A DNA stretch of 64,000 bases from Pontibacillus yanchengensis (GCF_009856295.1 NZ_WMEU01000001.1:1364001-1428000); one strand, 5' to 3'; shown: positions 43,782 to 53,287, numbered from the stretch's first letter. The notes: generated by a model not told the origin, from the sequence alone. Numbers and translations: made by a program.

Positions 43782-44042
43782 AATTATCCTAAATATCCAG
43801 CACGACTTTCCCCTTTTAGAACTAATTCTGATAGGATAGTAGGTCGGTCTCATAAAAAGATAGTATTATACGTTATCACCTGTTCCAAAAAGGAGCGAAA
43901 CCATCGTATATCCTGCTAATCCTTTCTATGCTTTTTCCACTATACCATGAAACCGGAAATATTTCGGACATATAAAAGTCCTAGTTATTCGGATGGTGGT
44001 CCGATATAGTGGATGTAACTAAATAGCTTAGGAGGGTTTTGA

Positions 44043-45008
44043 ATGGGAAAGAGAACGATCTATGGTTGTTTCCTTGGACTGGTGATGCTCGCTTTGCTGT
44101 TGCCGCAACAAGGAAGGGCTGAAACAGAGTCTGGGCATGACAAGGGTATGTGGGCATGGTTCCCGAATGACGACATTGCGACTAGGGAGGCGAGGGAAGA
44201 GTTGATTGATTTTTCGAAGGAAAAAGGAGTGAATGTCCTTTATTTGAACATCGGGGAAAGAGGCGGCGATCCTTATCTTGAACAGCATCCCGAGCAGTAC
44301 GAGGCATTTATCAAAGCGGCACACGAACACGATATTGACGTCATTGCCCTTGATGGGGCATCGGAATGGGCGAGAGCCGAGAACCATTACATCCCCATCA
44401 ACCGTTTCCGATTAGTGCGAAACTATAATCAACAGGTTCCCGAACAAGCGCAGTTCGATGGGATTCAATTCGATATCGAACCGTATCTACTTCCAGAATG
44501 GGATACCGCTGACGAACGACCCAAGCTCATCCATCAATACTTGAAGGGACTGAACACATTGAAACTGGAAGTCGAAGGGTACGCCAAGACCCATGATTTC
44601 TTCTTCATGATGGCGATGCCATTTTGGTTTGATGGTTCGAAATATACAACGACCTATGATGGACAGACAAAACCGCTATCCGAACACGTAACCGATACGG
44701 TCATCGGCGGCATTGCTATCATGGCATATCGTGATTTCGCCGAAGGTCGGGATTCCATCCTCTACCATAGCGAAACAGAAATGAATTACATCAACGAAGT
44801 ACAATATGCCAGGGATATCGGCACAAAAGCAATCATCGGGGTGGAGACGCAATACTTAGAGCCCTATGAAAAAGTCTCCTTCTTCGAAGAAGGGGAATCC
44901 TATATGGATCAGGAACTAGAAATCGTCGATGATTTCTACAGTGATAATTCGGGATATGGTGGGCAAGCCATCCATAAATATCAAAGTTATCGGTCTATGA
45001 AACCATAG
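44043..45008 (+). CDS. Secreted glycoside-hydrolase-like protein (barrel paralogue 2)
   Basis: A 321-residue exported protein with a signal peptide (MGKRTIYGCFLGLVMLALLL, cut near GRAETES) and a barrel-like domain sharing with the 28274-29722 product FDIEPYLLPEWD, FFMMAMPFWFDGSK, GGIAIMAYRDFAEGRDS and AIIGVETQYLEPYEKVSF. It lacks that protein's N-terminal domain. AGGAGGG lies 8 bases before the ATG, and a very strong terminator follows. Its codons use more G and C in third positions (for example runs of GCG, CCG, CGG) than neighbours, which suggests recent acquisition. Confidence 0.78.
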   Translation: MGKRTIYGCFLGLVMLALLLPQQGRAETESGHDKGMWAWFPNDDIATREAREELIDFSKEKGVNVLYLNIGERGGDPYLEQHPEQYEAFIKAAHEHDIDVIALDGASEWARAENHYIPINRFRLVRNYNQQVPEQAQFDGIQFDIEPYLLPEWDTADERPKLIHQYLKGLNTLKLEVEGYAKTHDFFFMMAMPFWFDGSKYTTTYDGQTKPLSEHVTDTVIGGIAIMAYRDFAEGRDSILYHSETEMNYINEVQYARDIGTKAIIGVETQYLEPYEKVSFFEEGESYMDQELEIVDDFYSDNSGYGGQAIHKYQSYRSMKP

Positions 45009-45010
45009 TC

Positions 45011-45050
45011 CCCCAAAAAAAGACACCCAATTTGGGTGTCTTTTTTTGGG
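45011..45050 (+). terminator. Terminator of barrel paralogue 2
   Basis: Long stem CCCAAAAAAAGACACCCA / TGGGTGTCTTTTTTTGGG (about 45012-45030 with 45032-45050), effective in either direction. Confidence 0.92.
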
Positions 45051-45076
45051 ATTAGCCAGTCTGTTGTTGGCGGCTT

Positions 45077-45400
45077 TTGGCATCGGCAAAGGGAGATTAC
45101 TTAATAGGTGGTCCATCAGGAAATGATTACGGGCTCATGCTTTGGTTCCTAGAAGAGTCTGAACAAGAAGGGATGCCAATAACAGGACCTGATCGAAGAT
45201 TCATGTCCTTAATTTCGTACCTTGGGGGATCCTATAATGTGTATGCCAACCAACCTATCATTAAAGACGAATGGCTATCACCTGGGTGCTTTAGTTTAAC
45301 AAGGGAATATAAACAAGAACGTTTGGAAGCCCAAGCGTTGCTACTACTAACTCAAAAGGAAAACTTTGTTCTTCATAAATTATTTAACCTTTTTAAATAA
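45077..45400 (+). CDS. Uncertain 107-codon frame, possibly a gene fragment
   Basis: Starts at a TTG without a good ribosome-binding site and translates to a coding-like sequence ([38 protein letters not shown]) ending FNLFK. It overlaps the end of spoVR by 8 bases. No family recognised. It may be the 3' remnant of a longer gene cut off by the insertion carrying the GC-rich gene upstream. Confidence 0.35.
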   Translation: MASAKGDYLIGGPSGNDYGLMLWFLEESEQEGMPITGPDRRFMSLISYLGGSYNVYANQPIIKDEWLSPGCFSLTREYKQERLEAQALLLLTQKENFVLHKLFNLFK

Positions 45401-46808
45401 ACTTCCGATTCACTTTCTTCCCTTCATACGTGAAGAGTATATTACGATCCTCTACGAAAGTATCGATATGAACCGTTCTTCCCCACAATTGGTAAAGATA
45501 AGGCATCGTTCTTTCCAAGTAATCAAGATCTAGTTCGACACCTTCAAAATGATGCTTCAGATAGAGCTCTCCATTTTTTAAATAGTCACCATTCTCGACT
45601 GTTATATACGGGAAACCACCATTCACACGCATCGTAACAAGTTGATCACGAACCTCTTGATAGTCCTTATCCGTAATTTTGTATTCACGACCTTGTTTTT
45701 GGAACAAATATAAATCCTCTCGACTGCACAATTCTTTGGTTAGATAGTTGCGAATGAAGGAAATGTCCGATTCAATCTCCCGTACCTCGAACATCTTTTC
45801 ACGACCAGAACCAGGTTTCACACCAAGCCTTTTCATTTCCTCGGTTGGATTGTTGTAGCGTTCTTCGATATCCTCAAAAATTTTCACACCTAGATAGTAA
45901 GGGTTGATTTGTGTTTTGGATGGCTGCACCACACCTGCGTTTAACTTAGAGAACTCAATCGCTTCAGAACTAGTTAGGTCCATCTCCCGCAGGATTCTTG
46001 CGTGCCAATACGAAGCCCAGCCTTCGTTCATGATCTTAGTTTCCAGCTGTGGCCAGAAATACAGCATTTCTTCACGCATCATCGTCATGATATCGCGCTG
46101 CCATTCTTCAAGGTCACGGCTATATTCTTCGATAAATAATAAGATGTCCTTCTCAGGCTGTGGAGGGAATTTCTTTTTCTTCTTTTTATTATCAACTTCT
46201 GGTTTCTTTTCTTCCCCAAGTTCCCATAGGTCATCATAAGGTGTTGGTCGAGGTCCTTCTAGTTCCTCCTCTTCTAGATCCTCTAGTGTCCACGCTAGTT
46301 TCGGTCTTTGTAAGGATGGATCAATATGTTCCTGGATTGCTAGCACAGCATCAATAAATTCTTCAACTGTTTTGCGGCCGTGGATTTTTTCATAATAAGA
46401 AAAACGTTCTGCGGTAGCCGTCATCTTTTCAACCATGTCACGATTTGTATTACCAAATCGTACGTTGTTTTTAAAGAAATCACAGTGGGCTAGAACATGG
46501 GCGACAATCAGTTTATTTTGAATAAGACTGTTGGTGTTCAATAAGAAGGCATAACAAGGATCTGAGTTAATGACAAGTTCATAAATCTTACTTAATCCAA
46601 GGTCATAATGAAGTTTCATTTTATGATATTGCTTACCAAAGCTCCAGTGGGAGAAACGAGTTGGCATTCCATATGCACCAAACGTATAAATGATATCAGC
46701 AGGACAAACCTCATAACGCATTGGATAAAAATCAAGACCAAATCCTTCTGCGATGTCTGTAATTTCTTCAATAGTCTGGTGAAGCTCTTTATTACCCTGT
46801 ATGTTCAC
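45393..46808 (-). CDS. spoVR: Stage V sporulation protein R
   Basis: Needed for spore cortex formation in B. subtilis; biochemical role unknown. The 471-residue protein matches SpoVR closely: [91 protein letters not shown] Lys-rich linker [13 protein letters not shown] lies mid-protein. I prefer the GTG at complement 46806-46808, 7 bases after GAAAGGAAG; ATGs two and seven codons upstream have poorer spacing. Confidence 0.94.
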   Translation of the reverse strand: MNIQGNKELHQTIEEITDIAEGFGLDFYPMRYEVCPADIIYTFGAYGMPTRFSHWSFGKQYHKMKLHYDLGLSKIYELVINSDPCYAFLLNTNSLIQNKLIVAHVLAHCDFFKNNVRFGNTNRDMVEKMTATAERFSYYEKIHGRKTVEEFIDAVLAIQEHIDPSLQRPKLAWTLEDLEEEELEGPRPTPYDDLWELGEEKKPEVDNKKKKKKFPPQPEKDILLFIEEYSRDLEEWQRDIMTMMREEMLYFWPQLETKIMNEGWASYWHARILREMDLTSSEAIEFSKLNAGVVQPSKTQINPYYLGVKIFEDIEERYNNPTEEMKRLGVKPGSGREKMFEVREIESDISFIRNYLTKELCSREDLYLFQKQGREYKITDKDYQEVRDQLVTMRVNGGFPYITVENGDYLKNGELYLKHHFEGVELDLDYLERTMPYLYQLWGRTVHIDTFVEDRNILFTYEGKKVNRKFI

Positions 46809-46900
46809 GGTCATCTTCCTTTCATACATGTCTTATTACTAGTGTATGAAAGAGAAAGACAGGAATGACTTTAAGGTATATGGTTTATTTGTTTAATAAC

Positions 46901-47154
46901 AAAAGTGAAAGCGCCCTTTTAGCGACACAAACTGCTGCCCACAGAACCTGGGTTGGTTCGACGTTTTGCGTGAAGCGGGCCTACAGGATGTAGATGTTAC
47001 TGCACGATACAGCGGTCTTAATCGAACCTCCATCACCCCAGAACTTCACCTAAATCCTTTTTAGAGGAAATACAGAGGGGACAAGTGTTCGATGTCGACT
47101 TATCGCAAGGAGAGGAGCAGGAAGTTGCTAGTCGCTGGGCGCTACAGCTGGACG
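46901..47154 (+). repeat. Repeat R1, copy 5, with an internal extra segment
   Basis: Starts AAAAGTGAAAGCGCCC and ends GTCGCTGGGCGCTACAGCTG; between these lies about 100 extra bases (46950-47050) flanked by GGTTCGA (46955-46961) and TCGAACC (47022-47028) and including AAGCGGGCCTACAGGATGTA. This copy is about 250 bases long while others are 110-160. The rest of the 46830-47237 gap contains nothing else supported. Confidence 0.65.
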
Positions 47155-47237
47155 TGGCCTCTATAACTTAATACGTTATGCACACAATTTTATAATTTCC
47201 TATACGAGAACAAAGACACCCCTCAACCGGAATGTGT

Positions 47238-47663
47238 TCAACGAATTAAATGCAGGCAATCATCATGATTAGCTGCCAGCTCTATATGATGATGTAGAGG
47301 AACCCAACTCCAACAAAAAATGAGACCTTTGTCGTTGCCACTTCCTTCGACCTCATGCTCCCATTCGTCGGGTACTTGGTCTGTTACTTCAAGCCAAAAG
47401 ACATTTCGTTCGAGTTCTTTATGTTTGGTTGGATGATAGTAGGTATAAGTGTTTAAAAACTTCTTCAATTTGATTCTTTTTAGGCCAGCTTCTTCAAGGA
47501 TTTCGCGAAATAATGTTGTCTCTAGTGATTCTCCTGTCTCTACTGTGCCAGATACTACTTGAATCCCTGCTTCAGGTTGATGTTTATGCTTATGTACTAG
47601 TAGCTCATGTTGCCCATTTCTCACACGAGTAATATAGGCTAGAATTTTTTGTTTACGCTTCAT
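47238..47663 (-). CDS. Nudix hydrolase
   Basis: A 141-residue hydrolase of nucleoside-diphosphate-X compounds. The Nudix box spans residues 39-61 (G-x5-E-x7-R-E-x2-E-E-x-G-L: GTVETGE, then FREILEEAGL). GGAGGAGG lies 7 bases upstream. Substrate unknown. Its 5' end overlaps the leader region of the divergent YetF-type gene. Confidence 0.9.
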   Translation of the reverse strand: MKRKQKILAYITRVRNGQHELLVHKHKHQPEAGIQVVSGTVETGESLETTLFREILEEAGLKRIKLKKFLNTYTYYHPTKHKELERNVFWLEVTDQVPDEWEHEVEGSGNDKGLIFCWSWVPLHHHIELAANHDDCLHLIR

Positions 47664-47807
47664 CTGCTTCCTCCTCCAACCCCATTTATACTATTGTACC
47701 AAAGCACAATTGGAAATGATAAACGAACGATTTGTTCGGTTTATACATATTCAGAAGATGAAGACAAACACTATGGTAGATTACATGGAAAAGGATGTGA
47801 GCCAGAG

Positions 47808-48473
47808 TTGAGCTTTCTTCCCCCATTACTACTTATTTTTATTTTGTATATTTTGGTCGTTCGCTTACTTGGAAAATCTGCGCTCGCTCAACTGACTCCT
47901 CATGATTTTGCAGCGTTGTTTTTCCTAGCGTATGTCGCCTTTCAGCCTATCCAAATTGATACATACTGGCAAAGTATCATCGGTATTATCGGGATAGCTC
48001 TTATTCATTTTTTGATTTCTAAACTTATGCTCAATAATGGCATTAAGCACTGGATTATCGGGCAACCCACTGTTCTCGTTCGTCATGGTAAAATTCTACC
48101 AGATAATTTACGAAAATCGAGGTTTTCCTTAGTAGAATTATTATCTGTTCTTCGCACATCTGGACATCCGCAAGTTGGAACCATTGAGTATGCTTTCTTA
48201 GAACCGAATGGTGATGTCAGCATCATACCCAAAAGAGAATTCACTCCGCTTACACCAAATGATATCGGTATCCAACCTCCTTATGAGGGTATACCTTTAT
48301 CTGTCATTGTAGAAGGCGTAATCCAGCATCGAAATTTAAGCTTAATTGATAAAAACGAAGAATGGCTTCTAAAGGAATTAAACCAACAAGGGTTCCCTCA
48401 TACTAACCATATTTTCTTTGCTTATTGCATGGATCAAGACCATTCATTAGAAGTAATAGAATATCCCACATAA
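47808..48473 (+). CDS. DUF421 (YetF/YrbG-type) membrane protein
   Basis: A 221-residue protein with three membrane helices and a C-terminal DUF421 domain (VVRLLGKSALAQLTPHDFAA, GQPTVLVRHGKILPDNLRKS, LLSVLRTSGHPQVGTIEYAF, IPLSVIVEGVIQHRNL). The in-frame region upstream of the TTG at 47808 (with AAGGATGTGAG before it) encodes residues foreign to the family, so I start there. A 17-codon frame (47758-47811) ends by overlapping this TTG as TTGA. Relatives affect spore properties in Bacillus; the biochemical role is unknown. Confidence 0.8.
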   Translation: MSFLPPLLLIFILYILVVRLLGKSALAQLTPHDFAALFFLAYVAFQPIQIDTYWQSIIGIIGIALIHFLISKLMLNNGIKHWIIGQPTVLVRHGKILPDNLRKSRFSLVELLSVLRTSGHPQVGTIEYAFLEPNGDVSIIPKREFTPLTPNDIGIQPPYEGIPLSVIVEGVIQHRNLSLIDKNEEWLLKELNQQGFPHTNHIFFAYCMDQDHSLEVIEYPT

Positions 48474-48627
48474 GGAATGGAAAGCCAGGGTACCAAGAAC
48501 ACATAGAGGCTTAAGCAAATCCTCGCTATGATGAATAATTCCACAGATTGAATTTGCTTATTATATCTTCTAAAGAGAGGCACTGGAGATACACATCGAC
48601 ACAAACGCCATGATTTTATATTCCTGC

Positions 48628-48670
48628 AAAAAATAAACTCCTTGCATTATCTATGCAAGGAGTTTATTTT
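48628..48670 (-). terminator. Terminator of the YhcN-type gene
   Basis: Perfect 18-bp stem (48630-48647 with 48653-48670, core AACTCCTTGCAT / ATGCAAGGAGTT). Confidence 0.92.
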
Positions 48671-48679
48671 CAAATTTAT

Positions 48680-49396
48680 TTATCGTGCATCAGGGAAAAT
48701 ACGATCAACCATTTTACCGAATTCATTGAAGAATCCACCTACTGGGTTTCCATCATTTACGTCGTTTACATATCCTCTAGTCATTCCGTAAAAATCTGGA
48801 TTTGATGATACATACACGTTGTCAATTTCTTTATCTGAAGATTTAACTACTTTAGCTATTTCTGATTTTAAAGAATCGTTCACTTTGTCGTTACCCATAT
48901 TATTCTTGGTATCATTGTTATTCATGTTGTTGTTATCATTCGTATTCATTTGGTTGGTATTATAGTTATTATTGTTGTTGTTCATAGCATTATTTTTGTT
49001 ATTCTTTTCGCCATCTAGTGTAACAGCTACATATGCATTGTTACGTGTCTTAAGTACATATGCACGATCAACTTCTTCCACTTGCTTGGAAATTTTTTGA
49101 GCCACTTCACGTGCTACATTATAGCGTTGATTATTATCATTTTTGTCATTTTTATAGGTATCTTCATTACCCACATTTTCTTCCCCATAGTCTTGACCAT
49201 CCATCATACCTTGGTTAGGACCATTGTCATAATCGACTTTGTTGTAATCATCTTCTTGTGCAGAGTAGTTCGTATTGTTAGCACTATCCTCATAATCATT
49301 TCCTTTTGTACCCATACGTGCTTCTTTGTCGTCCCCTTGACAGCCGAAAAGGATAGCTGCTGAAAGCATAGTAATGCCTGCAATTTTAATATTCAT
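48680..49396 (-). CDS. YhcN/YlaJ-family spore lipoprotein
   Basis: A 238-residue lipoprotein: signal peptide with lipobox ILFGC (Cys19), an acidic low-complexity region, a YhcN domain split in two (VAREVAQKISKQVEEVDRAYV and later KSEIAKVVKSSDKEIDNVYV, then NPDFYGMTRGYV) and between them an Asn-rich linker of about 35 residues built from NNN and MNTND repeats. The linker is an insertion relative to B. subtilis YhcN and could vary in length. The protein is expected in the inner spore membrane. Confidence 0.88.
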   Translation of the reverse strand: MNIKIAGITMLSAAILFGCQGDDKEARMGTKGNDYEDSANNTNYSAQEDDYNKVDYDNGPNQGMMDGQDYGEENVGNEDTYKNDKNDNNQRYNVAREVAQKISKQVEEVDRAYVLKTRNNAYVAVTLDGEKNNKNNAMNNNNNNYNTNQMNTNDNNNMNNNDTKNNMGNDKVNDSLKSEIAKVVKSSDKEIDNVYVSSNPDFYGMTRGYVNDVNDGNPVGGFFNEFGKMVDRIFPDAR

Positions 49397-49540
49397 TCAT
49401 TGTTTCCTCCTTAGAGAATATTTGGTGTGCTCTTAGTATGTTTTGGTCAAAGATGTTTATTCTCTATTGAGTGTTTTTTTTAACAAAACAACCAACCAAT
49501 TATTTCCATAACTGATTAGAGAAAAATATTTCAGTGAGAA

Positions 49541-49697
49541 CAAAAGCTCAGCGCGCCCTGCTAACGACGTAGATGCTGCGGCCCATCTGATTCCTCCGTA
49601 GGAGATAAAGGAAACACGAAAACATGCGTGTTTGGATGTTAACTTATCGTACGGAGGCAAGGGAAGCATACTAGTCGCTGGGCGCTGGAGCTGGACG
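49541..49697 (+). repeat. Dispersed repeat R1, copy 6
   Basis: CAAAAGCTCAGCGCGCCCTG at the start, GGAGATAAAGGAAACACGAA and GATGTTAACTTATCGTACGG in the middle and CTAGTCGCTGGGCGCTGGAG at the end. Closest in sequence to copy 1. Confidence 0.85.
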
Positions 49698-49756
49698 TCG
49701 TCTCTAGACGTATTAATTTATACACAAGCTAACATTTTTATAGTGCGTAGACGATT

Positions 49757-49789
49757 AAAAAACTACAACTCATGCAGACGAGTTGTAGT
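49757..49789 (-). terminator. Terminator of the 62-residue basic protein gene
   Basis: Stem CTACAACTC / GAGTTGTAG (49763-49771 with 49780-49788) with Us on the minus strand. Confidence 0.85.
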
Positions 49790-49797
49790 GTACTACC

Positions 49798-49986
49798 CTA
49801 ATGATTCTGAGGATTTTTCAGTTGTGATTTACTACCTTTTTTAGATCGATACTCTTTTCCTTTATTGTTATCACCAGCGTAGATTTCCTTAGCAAACTCT
49901 TCCTTCATCTTTCCTCCAGGAAGGTTCCCTGTACGTTTCGGTGAATTTTGATTGTGACTACCTTTGCTTCCATTTTTACTCGTCAT
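49798..49986 (-). CDS. Small basic hydrophilic protein, spore-protein-like
   Basis: 62 residues rich in Lys, Ser, Asn and Gly (MTSKNGSKGSHNQNSPKRTG, ending LKNPQNH), without hydrophobic segments. Composition is like the minor small acid-soluble spore proteins, but no specific one matches. AAAGGAGAG lies about 9 bases before the ATG and a terminator follows, so expression is credible. Neighbours include spore genes (YhcN type, SpoVR), which fits but does not prove a spore role. Confidence 0.6.
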   Translation of the reverse strand: MTSKNGSKGSHNQNSPKRTGNLPGGKMKEEFAKEIYAGDNNKGKEYRSKKGSKSQLKNPQNH

Positions 49987-50233
49987 AATCAACGTCTCTC
50001 CTTTATCATGTCTTTCATGACTAGCGTTTGTTTTTCAAGCAAAGACTATTCAAAAGTCAGCATCCTATTTTTCAACAAAAGATTCAATGGCAACAGCAAA
50101 ATATGCTTTATTCCAAGAACCTTTTTACTGATGTCCCCATACTTTAACAAGTACACCAAAAACGTCATAGCGTGTTAGGTGCGAAACAGGGTTACACTAC
50201 TACTAACCCTTCGTGAAAGGGGTCGTGGAGAAT

Positions 50234-50482
50234 ATGTCTGTTTATATTGCTGATTATGATAAAGCATTGTATTTCACTTTGTGGGGGCAATGGGATGATT
50301 TGCTAATCTTAATGGTACGTACGAAAGATGATTTTTTGTCAAAGAAAATTGAAACATTTCTGCATGCCTATCATTACTCCCCAGAGGATGACCAGGTCGT
50401 ATCTTCCCACCAAAGCTTAATGCAGTATATTGACCATGCTATGATTCATCTTCCCCCAAGTGAACTTGTAGAACAAATATAA
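50234..50482 (+). CDS. yhdB: YhdB-family protein
   Basis: 82 residues, soluble. ADYDKALYFTLWGQWDDLLI followed by LMVRTKDDFLSKKIETFLHA resembles B. subtilis YhdB, which also lies next to azr and yhcYZ. The ATG at 50234 has AAAGGGG and GTGGAG upstream; the GTG seven codons earlier lacks a signal. Function unknown. Confidence 0.75.
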   Translation: MSVYIADYDKALYFTLWGQWDDLLILMVRTKDDFLSKKIETFLHAYHYSPEDDQVVSSHQSLMQYIDHAMIHLPPSELVEQI

Positions 50483-50503
50483 AAAATGCTTAAACCACCA
50501 CAT

Positions 50504-50532
50504 AACCCCCTTTCGTCGAAAGGGGGTTTTTT
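50504..50532 (+). terminator. Terminator of yhdB
   Basis: Stem AACCCCCTTTCG / CGAAAGGGGGTT followed by Us. Confidence 0.92.
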
Positions 50533-50539
50533 AAATACT

Positions 50540-51058
50540 CTATTTTGTTACACGTTCTGAAAACCGTTGGAATTCATCTAAAATGGACTGTACTTTTTCT
50601 GCAGCTTCTTCAGTTAAGCGATTTTCTTCCCGAATAAAGCAGTGTGGGTCCAGTACCATTTGATTTGGTACAACATGAGCATACAAGGCTCTTCCAATTA
50701 ACCTCATTTGGTTCAAGGAATTGATGCCACCTTTGCCTCCACCAGCAACCGAAAATAGCAATACAGGCTTTTGTCGAAAATGATCCCCATTTAAAAAGTC
50801 TAAACAATTTTTCAGTGCACCACTTATTCCTCCATGGTATTCGGGAGATAACCATATAAATGCGTCAGCTTCCATAGCCGTTTCTTTTAACAATTGTACA
50901 TTTGCAATGGATGACTGGTCCTCATCCCCATTAAACATTGGTAAATTCATTGTGCTTAAATCAATTAATTGTGCATTTATCGTATCAGCCATATGTTTGG
51001 CTGCGATTCTTGTTCTACCATATTTTCGAGGTGTTCCATTGATTACTACAATTTTCAT
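50540..51058 (-). CDS. azr: NAD(P)H-dependent FMN reductase / azoreductase
   Basis: A 172-residue flavodoxin-like FMN enzyme. VVINGTPRKYGRTRI binds the FMN phosphate; WLSPEYHGGISGALKNCLDF and LFSVAGGGKGG line the flavin. It is nearest to the azobenzene reductase Azr (YhdA) of B. subtilis and lies beside yhcZ and yhdB as there. GGAGG precedes the ATG. Physiological substrates are probably quinones or flavins. Confidence 0.88.
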   Translation of the reverse strand: MKIVVINGTPRKYGRTRIAAKHMADTINAQLIDLSTMNLPMFNGDEDQSSIANVQLLKETAMEADAFIWLSPEYHGGISGALKNCLDFLNGDHFRQKPVLLFSVAGGGKGGINSLNQMRLIGRALYAHVVPNQMVLDPHCFIREENRLTEEAAEKVQSILDEFQRFSERVTK

Positions 51059-51184
51059 ACTTATGTCCTCCTTTTTCGTTTCACCTGTGTCTTTTGTAAA
51101 AGGAACGAATTATCATGACATTGTCTAGAGGAAGGGTTCATTCACCTATTTAAGCCGGACTATCTTTTACAACGTTAGACTGAG

Positions 51185-51826
51185 CTATTCTTTCATATAT
51201 TTTACTGCAAACAATGCAGCTTGTGTACGATCGTGAACCTCAAGCTTGGATAGTATGTTTGAGACATGCGTTTTTACAGTCTTCTCTGTGATATAGAGTG
51301 TGTTTGATATTTCTTTATTGCTTTGACCTTTCATCATTTGCTTTAAGACCTCTTTTTCCCGTTTCGTTAGGGATTCTAGCTTAGCCTTCTCCTCTTGTTC
51401 GTCTCCACCTGTTACATGATTCATTAAATGAGAGGCAACCTTAGAGTCAATCATACTTTCTCCTTTATGAACTCTTCGAATAGCATCCGCTAATTGATCA
51501 GGTTCAACATCTTTTAATTGATACCCGTTGGCTCCAGCTTGAATAGCTGGAATGACGGAATCGTAGTCCGAGAAACTCGTTAACATCAGAATTTTTATCG
51601 ATTGATTCTTTTCTCGTATCCCTCTTGCTGCTTCGACTCCATCCATTATTGGCATTTGTACGTCCAATAATGCTACATCGATTTCTTGCTCCTCTATGGC
51701 TGTAAGTACTTCTCTCCCATTAGCCGCTTCTGATACCACTTCCAAGTCTTCTTGCGTTCGAAAGAAAAAAACTAGTCCTTTTCGAACAACATGGTGGTCA
51801 TCAGCTATCAAAATACGTATAGTCAT
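51185..51826 (-). CDS. yhcZ: NarL/LuxR-type response regulator
   Basis: A 213-residue regulator. Receiver domain with phospho-acceptor Asp55 (ALLDVQMP), acidic pocket IADDHH and Lys in YQLKDVEP; a LuxR-type helix-turn-helix from about 148 (LTKREKEVLKQMMKGQSNKE, YITEKTVKTHVSNI). It follows the kinase gene by 3 bases, so the pair is co-translated. Closest to B. subtilis YhcZ; target genes are not known. Confidence 0.92.
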   Translation of the reverse strand: MTIRILIADDHHVVRKGLVFFFRTQEDLEVVSEAANGREVLTAIEEQEIDVALLDVQMPIMDGVEAARGIREKNQSIKILMLTSFSDYDSVIPAIQAGANGYQLKDVEPDQLADAIRRVHKGESMIDSKVASHLMNHVTGGDEQEEKAKLESLTKREKEVLKQMMKGQSNKEISNTLYITEKTVKTHVSNILSKLEVHDRTQAALFAVKYMKE

Positions 51827-51829
51827 CGC

Positions 51830-53287
51830 TTACTCTTCCTCCTTTTTAAAAGGAATCGCTATTGTTACAGTCGTTCCTTCTCCGGGCTGACTCGTTATAT
51901 CGCAATGCCCACCTACTAATTCAGCTCTCTCCACCATTCCTTTTACTCCATAGGAAGGATAAATGGCTATCTCAATCTCATCTTGATCAAACCCTTTTCC
52001 TTTGTCTTCTATCGTCATTACTACCTGATTCTTTTCTTTGGATAGTGTCAAAGCAACTTCCTGACACATGGAATGCTTTTTGGCATTATGAAGGGCTTCT
52101 TGACCAATCCTCCACAGCGTTTCTTCTGCTGTGTATGGAAGGGTGGTCGTTCCAGAAGACTCCAATGCTACAGTTAGACCGATTTTTTCAGCATATGTTT
52201 TCAGACCAGCTAATACTCCTTCTTCTAATCCATGAGGCTTTAATCTTTGTATCAGTGTTCGCATCTCTTGTAGTGCATCAGAAGTAAGCGTTTGTATATA
52301 AGCTAATTGCTCTTTAACAGGCTTTTCCTTCGAAATCGATTTTGCCCCTTTGGCAGTTAATACGACAGAAAAGAGTAGCTGATTAACCGAATCATGTAGG
52401 TCTTGTGCTAATCGAGCCCTTTCCTGAAAACGAGCCATATCCTTTTCTCGTTCTTGCAATCGAACATTACGAAATGATAAATCTATATATTCAACGGCCA
52501 ACTCGATCATCTCTTCTTCAAGCTCTGACAAATGACGTTCAAAACGAATACGTAACTGTCCGTTTTGATCAGATAACTCAAATGCATGGTCACCTTCTAG
52601 AGCTAAGCTTTCATCTCCAAACACCTCTCCACTAGCTCGAAGAGAAACCCCAGATACAGGGAATGCTTTATGTAGGCTATGTATGGCTATAGTACTAATT
52701 TTTTCTATTGTTTGCGCTTCTCTTAAGTTCTTTGATAAAGCATGAAGTGTGTTCAAGAAGTTAGCACGTTGCTCCTCTCGTTCAAACTGCTCCATACGCT
52801 GTAGTGCTGTCCCCATTTGAAAGGCAACTGCTTCAATTAAGTCCAGTTCAGATTGTTTATATGTAGAAGTATGAGGAGTAGCTACATTCAATAAACCAAA
52901 TGAGCGATCCGGCGTCTTTAAAGGGACCGTAGCATGATGAGTAATCCCTCTTGTATCACCTTTTCCTAATTGGATTGATTTCTCAATCCGCTTACAATTT
53001 AAAATGTTTGTAGCAGTCGTCAACGTTCCCTGTTTATATTTACTCACACAGTAACAATCCTCCCCACACATGGGAGCCTTATCATCTATCGTTAAGGCAG
53101 GGGGTAACGCTTCGTCAGCTACAAGGCGAACGAATCCATTCTCCAAAAAAACCCAACCACTTTCAAAATGCGTAATATATACCAACTTCTGTAATACTTT
53201 TTGAATCATATCTTCCTTATGGTGACATTGGTTTAATGTTTCCGCTATTGTTTTCAAAGCTTCTAACCGTTGCTGTTCATCAAGCAT
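51830..53287 (-). CDS. yhcY: GAF-domain sensor histidine kinase with cysteine cluster
   Basis: A 485-residue soluble kinase, partner of the response regulator. Two GAF-like regions (about 10-160 and 170-270), then a HisKA_3 dimerisation domain with RARLAQDLHDSVNQLL (phospho-His in DLHDS) and a HATPase domain with WRIGQEALHNAKKHS and EDKGKGFDQ. The first GAF domain carries CGEDCYC and a further Cys in NILNCKRIE, a four-cysteine pattern (C-x3-C-x-C-x17-C) that could bind an iron-sulphur cluster or other metal. No membrane segment, so the signal is cytoplasmic. Confidence 0.9.
   Translation of the reverse strand: MLDEQQRLEALKTIAETLNQCHHKEDMIQKVLQKLVYITHFESGWVFLENGFVRLVADEALPPALTIDDKAPMCGEDCYCVSKYKQGTLTTATNILNCKRIEKSIQLGKGDTRGITHHATVPLKTPDRSFGLLNVATPHTSTYKQSELDLIEAVAFQMGTALQRMEQFEREEQRANFLNTLHALSKNLREAQTIEKISTIAIHSLHKAFPVSGVSLRASGEVFGDESLALEGDHAFELSDQNGQLRIRFERHLSELEEEMIELAVEYIDLSFRNVRLQEREKDMARFQERARLAQDLHDSVNQLLFSVVLTAKGAKSISKEKPVKEQLAYIQTLTSDALQEMRTLIQRLKPHGLEEGVLAGLKTYAEKIGLTVALESSGTTTLPYTAEETLWRIGQEALHNAKKHSMCQEVALTLSKEKNQVVMTIEDKGKGFDQDEIEIAIYPSYGVKGMVERAELVGGHCDITSQPGEGTTVTIAIPFKKEEE

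Noticed and set aside
46608..46868. 86-codon plus-strand frame
   Set aside because: Antisense to spoVR without translation signals.
47758..47811. 17-codon leader frame before the YetF-type gene
   Set aside because: The stop overlaps the TTG start (TTGA), but there is no ribosome-binding site of its own, so it is too weak to list as a gene.
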